A DNA stretch of 64,000 nt from Bdellovibrio reynosensis (GTDB lineage: Bacteria > Bdellovibrionota > Bdellovibrionia > Bdellovibrionales > Bdellovibrionaceae). Both the position numbers and the translations under genes were made by a program. A model generated the notes under the pieces. It was not told the origin of the DNA. It saw nothing but the letters and a program-made list of their open reading frames with translations, and searched no databases. This document shows positions 1 through 7,835 of this stretch, piece after piece (within the stretch, counting starts at the first letter, position 1; every line of letters begins with the position of its first letter). Where the stretch lies: the NCBI RefSeq assembly GCF_022814725.1, contig NZ_CP093442.1, forward strand, positions 868,001-932,000, in the 5' to 3' direction.

Positions 1-1322
1 CCGTTCGATCCGTTGATCTTTATGAATTAAAAAATCCAAGGGAAATGCTTGCTGTTAATATGGAGTATTTTCTATTAGATTCCGAATTTAAATGCAGAAA
101 GCCATCGCTTTACCGTTTTCTAAAGGATTATTTTAAACATATTCCGTTTGAAAATCCGGCATGTACGACCCACTTCACTTTTATGAATTCCATTTCCCGT
201 GAAGATGTGCCGTTTATTTCCATAGATCCAAAACTAGTTTATCAAATTCACTATTTGATGGCAGGTCCGGGTAAAAAAACTATGAGCCGCTGGGGCCATA
301 CCTTCTTAAGAATCGTAACCTGTGATCCAGAACGGAAAGCCGTAGGACCTGAGTGTCTTAATGATGTTGCTCATCACGTGGTTTTTTCATTTCGTGGATT
401 TGTCGATGATTTCGTCGTGGATCAACTTAAAGGGATTAATGGCAGCTATCCATCTCGCCTCTTTGTTTTGTCCATGGGTCAAATCATCACAGAATACAAT
501 AAAACTGAAATGCGGGACCTACGCAGTTATCCCATGCAGCTTTCAGAAACTAAAAAGCTTAGATTACTTGAAAAGATTTTTGAAACCCATTGGACCTACG
601 ATGGCAAGTACAAGTTCTTTTCAAGCAACTGTGCCATTGAAACTTTAAATCTTCTTAAAGGTGCCCTTCCAGATACCGATCTTATCAAAGCACGCGCGTT
701 GACACCCAACGGAGTTTTAAAGGATTTAGCTAAGGCAGGTTTTATTCAATATACCGGTGATTTTTCAAGACGAGAATTGATCGAACGCGGTCTGCTATTT
801 GAATCCTATGCCCAACGTTTAAATCAGGCCTTGGATATTGCAGGAATGAGCCGTATCGTAGGGTACGATGATTATCTGAAATTAAAAACTTCCTACCTTA
901 ACAGGTATTTTCCTGCGGACCTTTCGCGCAAAAAAGCAGCTGCCTTTTATATCCTAGAATCAGCACGACAAAGAAAATACAGAAGTCGGCTGTATAATGT
1001 CGCTGTAAAGTCAGCAATGCAGGCAAAATCTGAAGGAAGAAAAAGTAGACTTGGCGACACTCCCACAAAGAATCTAGATTTAGCACGCTACTTTGCGTCC
1101 CCAGGGGCATCCCTTAATCAGAGGGGTTACGGAATTCCATCCCTTGAAGAACTTCAGAATTCAGCTTCAGATGTTTTAGATAAAAGCAGTTCAGGAAAGT
1201 TCTCTGAAACGGCCTTGAAAGAAAGCGCTAAGAACACAGAGTTTTCGTTTTTGGCTGAAGAACTGACTTTAATAGAAAATAATTTAGCATTTTTAAAAGA
1301 ACGAATGAAAAGCTCTAAATAG
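1..1322 (+). CDS. DUF4105-type (Lnb N-terminal-like) protein, 5' end outside window
   Basis: The reading frame stays open from the window edge into the first ATG at 45. The residues before that ATG (...DLYELKNPRE) run smoothly into the domain, so the true start probably lies upstream and this entry is partial. Counting from ATG 45, the DUF4105 signature appears as an R-W-G-H motif near residue 82 and an S-S-N-C motif near residue 193. The His and Cys are the likely functional residues of this domain, which is often periplasmic in Gram-negative bacteria. The C-terminal third is basic and alpha-helical looking and is not recognised. The gene stands alone on its strand and ends just before a strong hairpin. 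Substrate and role are unknown; the family call is fairly secure. Confidence 0.75.
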   Translation, partial: VRSVDLYELKNPREMLAVNMEYFLLDSEFKCRKPSLYRFLKDYFKHIPFENPACTTHFTFMNSISREDVPFISIDPKLVYQIHYLMAGPGKKTMSRWGHTFLRIVTCDPERKAVGPECLNDVAHHVVFSFRGFVDDFVVDQLKGINGSYPSRLFVLSMGQIITEYNKTEMRDLRSYPMQLSETKKLRLLEKIFETHWTYDGKYKFFSSNCAIETLNLLKGALPDTDLIKARALTPNGVLKDLAKAGFIQYTGDFSRRELIERGLLFESYAQRLNQALDIAGMSRIVGYDDYLKLKTSYLNRYFPADLSRKKAAAFYILESARQRKYRSRLYNVAVKSAMQAKSEGRKSRLGDTPTKNLDLARYFASPGASLNQRGYGIPSLEELQNSASDVLDKSSSGKFSETALKESAKNTEFSFLAEELTLIENNLAFLKERMKSSK

Positions 1323-1323
1323 G

Positions 1324-1353
1324 AAAACGAGCCCCCATGAAGGGCTCGTTTTT
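1324..1353 (+). terminator. Rho-independent terminator after the DUF4105 gene
   Basis: An 8-bp stem (ACGAGCCC / GGGCTCGT) with a short loop is followed by five Ts, two bases after the stop codon. Confidence 0.85.
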
Positions 1354-1402
1354 AAGCTTAATCGTCCCTCGACGTTCCCAGCAAAGCTCGATGCTGGTTA
1401 GC

Positions 1403-2290
1403 TTAAAGAAGACTTTCCAATTCAGATTCAGTTACTACTGGGATTGCACCGTCAACGATCGGAGTATAATCCCAACCATCATCTTCAGAAGAGTTTTCTT
1501 CTGGATCAGTCACTAGTTCTTCACCGCCCGTGTTATCACCACCAGTTGAAGTGTCACTGCCTTCATCTGAGCCAGTTTCTGTGTCCGAACCGTCATCTGA
1601 AGGAGTGCATGATCCAGTTTCACAACCAGGATTTGCTTGGTTGTCATCACCATCGCCAGAACCATCATCTGATTCTTCGTCATCTACTACGATGGGTGCT
1701 TTGTAAGCTGACTTCAACTTAAGCACTGGTTTTAACAAGCAACCACCGTTACCTTGAACAACCACTGATTTATGGGCATCAAAGTCCACAAGAATGTTGT
1801 ACTGGTGACCTGCTTCGAAAGCGATCTTATTAGTTAAGATGATTTTCACACCGGTTTTTTGAGCACTTGGAGTCTTAAGCTCACAGACTTCATCATTCGT
1901 CTTAACTGCATAGTGACCTTCAGATTTTAAAACCAAACGAATCTGCTGAATTTGAATGCCTTCGGGCGCTTCAATATCTTGCAATGGCATAGTCACACCA
2001 TTTTGCAACTTCAACAAATCCACAGGTCCTAATCCCTTAGCCAAAATCAAACGTCCTTGTTTGCCTTTACCTGCTACGAGCACTTCCATATGATCGATAT
2101 CAACAACTACAGATTTCACTTCTTTATTAGGGGCATCTGTAAGGTTGAACTTTACTAAAGCTTTTTCGCTATAATTTCCCGCTGAAGAACTGGAAACATC
2201 CGAAGTTCCAGTTTCTGATTGCCCCGATTGGTTACATCCCACCAAACTTGCAATCCCGAACACACCCATCAACAATAATCTCTTACTCAT
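1403..2290 (-). CDS. Lipoprotein with DUF4382 domain and acidic Ser/Thr/Gly tail
   Basis: The N-terminus is a lipoprotein signal with a lipobox ending in C19 (S-L-V-G-C). Residues of about 45-195 fit DUF4382: a beta-rich domain beginning with a V-K-F-N-L-T-D-A-P motif and a central I-D-H-M-E-V strand. DUF4382 proteins are cell-surface or periplasmic lipoproteins of unknown function. From about residue 203 the chain becomes an extreme low-complexity tail of Asp, Glu, Ser, Gly and Thr with a short Cys-containing segment (C-E-T-G-S-C). The tail is strongly acidic and could bind cations or act as a surface spacer (inference). The gene is monocistronic, its start is preceded by an AGGAGGG-like site, and it points away from the icmF side. 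Confidence 0.75.
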   Translation of the reverse strand: MSKRLLLMGVFGIASLVGCNQSGQSETGTSDVSSSSAGNYSEKALVKFNLTDAPNKEVKSVVVDIDHMEVLVAGKGKQGRLILAKGLGPVDLLKLQNGVTMPLQDIEAPEGIQIQQIRLVLKSEGHYAVKTNDEVCELKTPSAQKTGVKIILTNKIAFEAGHQYNILVDFDAHKSVVVQGNGGCLLKPVLKLKSAYKAPIVVDDEESDDGSGDGDDNQANPGCETGSCTPSDDGSDTETGSDEGSDTSTGGDNTGGEELVTDPEENSSEDDGWDYTPIVDGAIPVVTESELESLL

Positions 2291-2540
2291 CCTACCCTCC
2301 TGGCAGTTGATTTAACTCTTGAGACTAAAGTTACACCCGATTTGCAAAAAACAAAAAAATACCCTCTATGAGCCATTCAAAATGGGAGCACTGTAAAAAG
2401 CTTGGACAATATCTAAAACATTCCCTAGTCAAAAAACGAAAAATTCTGAGCCCATTCCACAACCCATGTCAGCGAGTTTTGCAGAATGAAAAACAAAGAA
2501 AAAAAAGAACTTAAAAATTTTCGCTAAGACACTGATCAAA

Positions 2541-2640
2541 AAAATGAAAAAAAGAGCGTCCCCGAAGGGAAGCCAAAAAAGGCAGTCAAAAAAGCGGAGC
2601 CCGAAAGGGCAAGCCCAAGAAGCGGCCCCCAAAGGGGCAG
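2541..2640. repeat. Cluster of three short tetraloop hairpins in an intergenic region
   Basis: Three small perfect stems follow each other at 2559-2570 (TCCC-CGAA-GGGA), 2599-2610 (GCCC-GAAA-GGGC) and 2625-2638 (GCCCC-CAAA-GGGGC), separated by A-rich linkers. They lie in the otherwise gene-free 2291-2798 region, just before the structured repeat at 2662. A 60-codon frame runs through them but is a Lys/Arg/Pro/Ala by-product of the repeats. Confidence 0.5.
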
Positions 2641-2661
2641 CGCGCCCTGAACTAAGAAGGA

Positions 2662-2788
2662 GGGCCGATCAAAAAGGTTCGAGCGCACGGCGGAGGATCT
2701 CGGCTGCAGCGGAGGCGTACCCGTAGGGTACGTTGGAGCGTAAGCCGAGACCGCACAACGCAGTCGATCGGGCCTTTTTCATCGGCCC
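2662..2788. repeat. Three-tier structured intergenic element, copy 1
   Basis: Nested inverted repeats are visible. The outer arms are GGGCCGATCAAAAAGG (2662-2677) and CCTTTTTCATCGGCCC (2773-2788), with one mismatch. The middle arms are TCTCGGCT (2698-2705) and AGCCGAGA (2743-2750). The inner hairpin is CGTACCC (2716-2722) and GGGTACG (2726-2732). A second copy with the same linkers (GGCGGAGGATCT, CGGAGGCGTACC, GACCGCACAACGCAGTC) but different stem bases is at 47651-47777. The right outer arm can instead fold locally (GATCGGGCC 2766-2774 with GGCCCGATC 2784-2792). It lies 11 bp beyond the icmF stop codon. It is either a structured RNA/3' element or a mobile repeat; function unknown. Confidence 0.75.
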
Positions 2789-2798
2789 GATCAGCGCG

Positions 2799-5700
2799 CT
2801 AAAGGTTGCGACGGTATTGGCCACCCACTTCGTACAACGCTTGTGTCATTTGATATAATGAGCAATGCCTTGCCGCAGTCATAAGCGCAGCGAAGATGTT
2901 TCCACCATTCAACACAGTATCTTTTAGCTTTTGAAGTTCACGCTCCCCTTGGGAAGAATGGTCCTTTTGATACTTATGAACGTTATCAAGCTGCGCATTT
3001 TTCTCTTCATAAGAAGCACGGGCTAGCTCAATCTTAGGTGGCACATAGTCCGTAGCCATTGTCTTAGGATCAATGAACGTATTCACACCAATGATCGGCA
3101 AAGTGCCATCGTGTTTAAGTCTTTCATAATATAAAGACTCTTCTTGGATTTTAGAGCGTTGGTATTGAGTTTCCATCGCACCTAAAACACCACCGCGTTC
3201 ATTGATTTTCTTAAACTCATTTAGAACTGCTTCTTCAACTAGATCCGTCAATTCTTCGGTGAAGTAAGAACCCTGCATTGGGTTTTCATTCATCGTCATA
3301 CCGAATTCACGGTTGATGATAAGCTGAATCGCCATGGCACGACGAACCGACTCTTCCGTCGGAGTCGTAATTGCTTCATCATAAGCGTTCGTATGAAGAC
3401 TGTTACAATTATCATAAAGCGCAATCAAAGCCTGCAAAGTCGTTCTGATGTCGTTGAAGTCAATTTCTTGAGCATGCAACGAACGACCTGAAGTCTGAAT
3501 GTGGTATTTCAATTTTTGAGAACGATCGTTACCTTTGTAAAGGTCACGCATTGCCACAGCCCAAATACGGCGGGCCACGCGTCCTAGAACTGAATACTCA
3601 GGATCTAGACCGTTACTAAAGAAGAACGAAAGATTCGGAGCAAAGTCGTCTACTTTTAATCCGCGGGCCAAATAATATTCTACGAAGGTGAAGCCGTTAG
3701 AAAGTGTGAAAGCCAATTGTGATATCGGATTCGCACCCGCTTCTGCAATGTGGTATCCGGAAATAGAAACGGAATAGAAGTTTCTGATTTTGCTGTTAAC
3801 AAAAAACTCTTGAATATCGCCCATCATCTTCAAAGCGAAGTTGATAGAGAAAATACAAGTGTTCTGACCTTGGTCTTCCTTAAGAATGTCAGCTTGAACC
3901 GTCCCGCGCACTTGTTGCAGTGTCCAGTTCGCTGTTGCGGCCCATTCTTCAGGAGATAGCTTACGACCCAGCTCCGCTTCTTTCTTTTCAACTTGCTGAT
4001 CAATGGCCGTGTTGAAGTAAAAAGCTAGAATCATCGGTGCCGGACCGTTGATGGTCATACTGACGGAAGTATTTGGATTGATCAAATCAAAGCCCGCATA
4101 AAGCTTTTTCATATCTTCCAAAGTACAAATACTTACGCCGGACTCACCGACTTTACCGAAGATATCCGGACGCTGATCAGGATCCTGTCCGTACAAAGTC
4201 ACAGAATCAAACGCGGTAGAAAGACGATGCGCGGTTTCACCCTTAGTTAAATAATGGAAACGGCGATTCGTACGTTCAGGGGTGCCTTCACCAGCGAACA
4301 TACGCTTCGGATCTTCATCAGCACGTTTTAATTGGAACACACCCGCCGTGTACGGGAATTCGCCAGGAACGTTTTCTAATTTTAAATATCTAAAGCGATC
4401 ACCCCAGTCTTTAAACTTAGGAACCACCACGCGGCGAATTTTTGTTCCAGACAGTGATTCACGCACCATAGGTTGGCGCAATTCTTTATCACGAACTTTA
4501 AACACCAATTCATCGCCAGAATAAGTTTCAATCAACTTATCAAAACCCTGAAGTTGATCTAATTCATCAGAAGTAAAGTCTGCAGAAAGTTCTGCTTCGA
4601 CTTTTTTAACTGAATCAGCAGGCGCATTTAATAATGGAGCGACCTTTTTAAGCCCCCCCAGTTGCGACGCTTTTTCCGCCAACACCTCTGTACGTTTTTT
4701 ATACTTATGAACCGTATTAACGATTTCAGCTAGATAGTTTTGGCGATCCGCTGGAATGATCACATGCTCTTCAGCCGAAAGAATGTTGGACTTAAAGTGG
4801 GCATCCACTTCCCATTTCTTCGCCTGACGGGTTTCAAGGATGTCGGCAAGCTTAAAGAACAATTTGTTCACGCCGCCATCGTTGAATTGCGAAGCTTGAG
4901 TTAAAAACACAGGAACTTGCGTTTTTTCATCAAAAATTTTGCGCGAGCGTTTGTACTGCTTCGTCACATCTCGAAGAGCATCCAAAGCCCCACGGCGATC
5001 GGCTTTATTGACGGCAATCAAATCCGCAAAGTCGATCATGTCGATTTTTTCTAACTGCGACTGGGCCCCGAAGTCCGAAGTCATAACGTACATAGAAATA
5101 TCACTGACTTCAGTGATGGCCATGTTGCCCTGACCGATACCAGAGGTTTCAGCAATGACGAAATCGAAGTCCAACTGCCGGATGAATTTTAAAATATCCG
5201 GCAATGAAGAGGCGATCTCACGACCTGAACCACGGGACGCGACAGAACGCATGTACACGCGGTTGCGTGACAACGAATTCATACGAATACGGTCACCTAG
5301 CAAAGAACCGCCGGTTTTTCGTTTTGATGGGTCCACGCAGATCACGGCGATCTTTTTATCTGGATAAGCGTTTAAATAACGCTGAACTAGTTCATCGATC
5401 AAAGAGGATTTACCAGCACCACCCGTACCCGTAATACCTAAAACTTGTGGTTCACCCGTCTTTGCTTTGAAAGATTGCAAACCATAGGTTTCTAAAGAAA
5501 TATCTTTTATGCCATTTTCAATAGCACTTAAAGCCACACCCAATTCCACAGAAGGTATGGTGTCGCCAGCAAAGATGTTCTTCTTAGTTTTAAATTCTTT
5601 TTGTTTTTCTAGGATATCAAAGTCACAACCACGGATGATCATTTCGATCATGCCTTCTAACCCCAACTTACGCCCGTCATCCGGGTGAAAGATCTGAGCA

Positions 5701-6041
5701 ATGCCGTAGGCTTCAAGCTCCTTTTTTTCATCGTGGACGATAACGCCGCCACCGCCGCCATAGATGCGCACGTACCCCGCGCCCGCTTCATCAAGAAGGT
5801 CCTTCATGTATTTGAAGTACTCCATGTGGCCGCCCTGATAAGAACTGATGCAGACACCTTGCGCGCCTTCTTGTAAAACGGCTTTCACCACATCACTGAC
5901 CGAGCGATTGTGACCTAGATGAATAACCTCAGCGCCCAGGTCTTGCAAAATTCTGCGCATGATATTGATACTAGCGTCGTGGCCGTCAAAAAGAGCGGCT
6001 GCAGTCACGATACGAATAGGATTCTTTAAAGCATATGCCAT
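2799..6041 (-). CDS. icmF: Fused isobutyryl-CoA mutase IcmF
   Basis: This 1080-residue protein has the full IcmF architecture. An N-terminal B12-binding domain carries D-G-H-D-A-S-I-N near residues 19-26. A MeaI/ArgK-type G-protein chaperone follows, with P-loop G-T-G-G-A-G-K-S at about 205-212 and N-K-A-D further on. The mutase TIM barrel occupies the C-terminal half. IcmF interconverts isobutyryl-CoA and n-butyryl-CoA using adenosylcobalamin. The segment P-Y-T-A-G-V-F has Phe where methylmalonyl-CoA mutases have Tyr (T-M-Y), which supports ICM-type specificity. It is the last gene of the hbd-crt-icmF operon, 6 bp after crt. Length matches the family (about 1090). A pivalyl- or isovaleryl-CoA-acting variant cannot be excluded. 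Confidence 0.93.
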   Translation of the reverse strand: MAYALKNPIRIVTAAALFDGHDASINIMRRILQDLGAEVIHLGHNRSVSDVVKAVLQEGAQGVCISSYQGGHMEYFKYMKDLLDEAGAGYVRIYGGGGGVIVHDEKKELEAYGIAQIFHPDDGRKLGLEGMIEMIIRGCDFDILEKQKEFKTKKNIFAGDTIPSVELGVALSAIENGIKDISLETYGLQSFKAKTGEPQVLGITGTGGAGKSSLIDELVQRYLNAYPDKKIAVICVDPSKRKTGGSLLGDRIRMNSLSRNRVYMRSVASRGSGREIASSLPDILKFIRQLDFDFVIAETSGIGQGNMAITEVSDISMYVMTSDFGAQSQLEKIDMIDFADLIAVNKADRRGALDALRDVTKQYKRSRKIFDEKTQVPVFLTQASQFNDGGVNKLFFKLADILETRQAKKWEVDAHFKSNILSAEEHVIIPADRQNYLAEIVNTVHKYKKRTEVLAEKASQLGGLKKVAPLLNAPADSVKKVEAELSADFTSDELDQLQGFDKLIETYSGDELVFKVRDKELRQPMVRESLSGTKIRRVVVPKFKDWGDRFRYLKLENVPGEFPYTAGVFQLKRADEDPKRMFAGEGTPERTNRRFHYLTKGETAHRLSTAFDSVTLYGQDPDQRPDIFGKVGESGVSICTLEDMKKLYAGFDLINPNTSVSMTINGPAPMILAFYFNTAIDQQVEKKEAELGRKLSPEEWAATANWTLQQVRGTVQADILKEDQGQNTCIFSINFALKMMGDIQEFFVNSKIRNFYSVSISGYHIAEAGANPISQLAFTLSNGFTFVEYYLARGLKVDDFAPNLSFFFSNGLDPEYSVLGRVARRIWAVAMRDLYKGNDRSQKLKYHIQTSGRSLHAQEIDFNDIRTTLQALIALYDNCNSLHTNAYDEAITTPTEESVRRAMAIQLIINREFGMTMNENPMQGSYFTEELTDLVEEAVLNEFKKINERGGVLGAMETQYQRSKIQEESLYYERLKHDGTLPIIGVNTFIDPKTMATDYVPPKIELARASYEEKNAQLDNVHKYQKDHSSQGERELQKLKDTVLNGGNIFAALMTAARHCSLYQMTQALYEVGGQYRRNL

Positions 6042-6047
6042 AGTGAT

Positions 6048-6848
6048 CTATTGACCTTTAAATTGAGGCTTTCTTTTTTCAATAAAGGCAGTAGTGCCTT
6101 CTTTAACGTCGTCAGATGTGAAAAGTTCCGCGAAGATTTTCGCTTCATTTTTCTGAGCTTCTTCCACATCTAAATCCCAAGCTTGGTTGATTGAAATCTT
6201 CGCCGATCCAACAGCGATAGGAGCCTTAGATAAAATCGCCTCCACTGTTTTCATTACTGTTGAAATCAGATCCGCTTGAGGAACAACCTTATTCACTAAA
6301 CCCATAGTCAATGCTTCAGAAGCGTTGATCATGTTGCCTGTGTAGGTAAGTTCGCGAGCACGTCGTTGACCGATAGCACGAGCCATTCTAACGGTTCCCC
6401 CGAAGCCTGGAATCAATCCCAAAGAAACTTCTGGAAGACCAAACTTTGCGTTTTCAGAAGCATAGATAAAATCACAGCCCAAAGCCAATTCACAGCCGCC
6501 GCCTAAAGCAAAACCATTAACAGCAGCGATCACGGGGATTTTTAGCAAAGTCAGCTCATGGAAAATACTTTGACCGCGTTCAGCGAACGTCAAAGCTTTT
6601 TCTTCATCAAGCTCATTGATTTCTTTAATATCAGCTCCGGCCACAAAAGCCTTTTCACCGGATCCAGTGATGATGAGGGCGCGCGCATCTTCATAGGGCA
6701 TTTCCCCGATTTGACGAAGAGCTTCGCCCATTTCATTTAATACTGTTGAATTCAAAGCATTCAAAGCTTCAGGACGGTTGACAGTCAGCACCCACACGCC
6801 TTGAGTTTTTTGTTCTAACAAAATTGTTTTGTAGCCGTTGTTACTCAT
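6048..6848 (-). CDS. crt: Enoyl-CoA hydratase (crotonase)
   Basis: This is a 266-residue crotonase-fold hydratase. The oxyanion-hole segments A-G-A-D-I-K-E and N-G-F-A-L-G-G-G-C-E are present. Both catalytic glutamates of true hydratases are visible, at about residues 120 (G-G-C-E-L) and 140 (L-P-E-V). It would hydrate short-chain 2-enoyl-CoA such as crotonyl-CoA to 3-hydroxyacyl-CoA in the cytosol. It lies between hbd (11 bp upstream) and icmF (6 bp downstream) on the same strand, so the three genes are almost certainly one transcript. Chain-length preference is inferred from its neighbours; it could also serve general beta-oxidation. Confidence 0.88.
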   Translation of the reverse strand: MSNNGYKTILLEQKTQGVWVLTVNRPEALNALNSTVLNEMGEALRQIGEMPYEDARALIITGSGEKAFVAGADIKEINELDEEKALTFAERGQSIFHELTLLKIPVIAAVNGFALGGGCELALGCDFIYASENAKFGLPEVSLGLIPGFGGTVRMARAIGQRRARELTYTGNMINASEALTMGLVNKVVPQADLISTVMKTVEAILSKAPIAVGSAKISINQAWDLDVEEAQKNEAKIFAELFTSDDVKEGTTAFIEKRKPQFKGQ

Positions 6849-6859
6849 ATATTTCTTTC

Positions 6860-7720
6860 TTACTTGGCAGCGTAGTTATAAAAACCACGGCCTGTCTTAC
6901 GACCCAACCAACCAGCTTCGACGTATTTTACTAGAAGCGGGCATGGACGGTATTTTGAATCACCCAAACCATCATGAAGTACGTTCATGATCGCTAGGCA
7001 CGTATCTAGACCGATGAAGTCGGCCAAAGTCAAAGGACCCATTGGTTGGTTTGTTCCCAATTTCATCGCAGCATCGATAGACTCTACTGAGGCAATGCCT
7101 TCATGAAGAGTATAAACAGCTTCATTGATCATCGGCATAAGCACGCGATTCACGATAAAGCCCGGCATGTCTTTAACTGACTCAACGAAAACTTTATCCA
7201 TTTTTTCAGACAACGCTTTTACCGTCGCAAAAGTTTCATCAGAAGTTTGCAAACCACGGATACCTTCAACAAGTTTCATCAAAGGAACTGGATTCATAAA
7301 GTGCATGCCAGCGACTTTGTCTGGACGTTTTGTTACGCCAGCGATCTTTGTGATAGAGATTGAAGAAGTATTTGAAACCAACAACGCTTCTGGTTTTACG
7401 TTAGCGTCTAGGTCTTTGAAGATTTTAAGTTTAAGGTCGATATTTTCTGTCGCTGCTTCGATCACGATATCGCAATCTTTCAAAGCGGCCGTTTCTTGCG
7501 CTGTCTTGATGCGACCAAGAAGAGCCGTTTTATCCGCTTCGCTCATCGCATTTTTTTTGATCAAACGATCACAGCTGCCAGCGATTGTCGCGATTCCTTT
7601 TTCAAGAGCTGCTCCGCTGACGTCCAACATGATGACGTTAAAACCGAAGTTCGCCGCTACTTGTGCAATTCCATTACCCATTTGACCTGCGCCGACGACG
7701 CCGATTGTTTTGATGTCCAT
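6860..7720 (-). CDS. hbd: 3-hydroxybutyryl-CoA dehydrogenase
   Basis: This 286-residue single-function 3-hydroxyacyl-CoA dehydrogenase has an N-terminal Rossmann fold (G-A-G-Q-M-G at about 10-15). The catalytic His lies in H-F-M-N-P-V, and the C-terminal helical domain carries the conserved G-P-L-x-L-x-D-F-I-G-L-D. It oxidises (S)-3-hydroxybutyryl-CoA to acetoacetyl-CoA, probably with NAD+. The length equals typical Hbd/PaaH/FadB2 proteins. It is the first gene of the operon with crt and icmF. The SD-like sequence GGGTGG precedes the ATG. The promoter must lie in the 115-bp region shared with the divergent gene at 7836. Confidence 0.92.
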   Translation of the reverse strand: MDIKTIGVVGAGQMGNGIAQVAANFGFNVIMLDVSGAALEKGIATIAGSCDRLIKKNAMSEADKTALLGRIKTAQETAALKDCDIVIEAATENIDLKLKIFKDLDANVKPEALLVSNTSSISITKIAGVTKRPDKVAGMHFMNPVPLMKLVEGIRGLQTSDETFATVKALSEKMDKVFVESVKDMPGFIVNRVLMPMINEAVYTLHEGIASVESIDAAMKLGTNQPMGPLTLADFIGLDTCLAIMNVLHDGLGDSKYRPCPLLVKYVEAGWLGRKTGRGFYNYAAK

Positions 7721-7835
7721 ATACCACCCTGCGTTAGTTAAACTATATTCAACGCCATACCAGTACTTTACTTTAGGCCAGAGGTCAAAAGTTCTGGTCT
7801 TGAGAGCACCACTTATTAACCTTCAAAATAGGTTG

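Noticed and set aside
2544-2726. 60-codon frame starting M-K-K-R-A-S-P-K
   Set aside because: It runs through three small hairpins and the structured element. Its Lys/Pro/Ala composition is a by-product of the repeats, and there is no SD.
7125-7685. Long antisense frame within hbd (186 codons)
   Set aside because: It mirrors the codon structure of the conserved hbd gene and shows no recognisable domain. It is a shadow frame.
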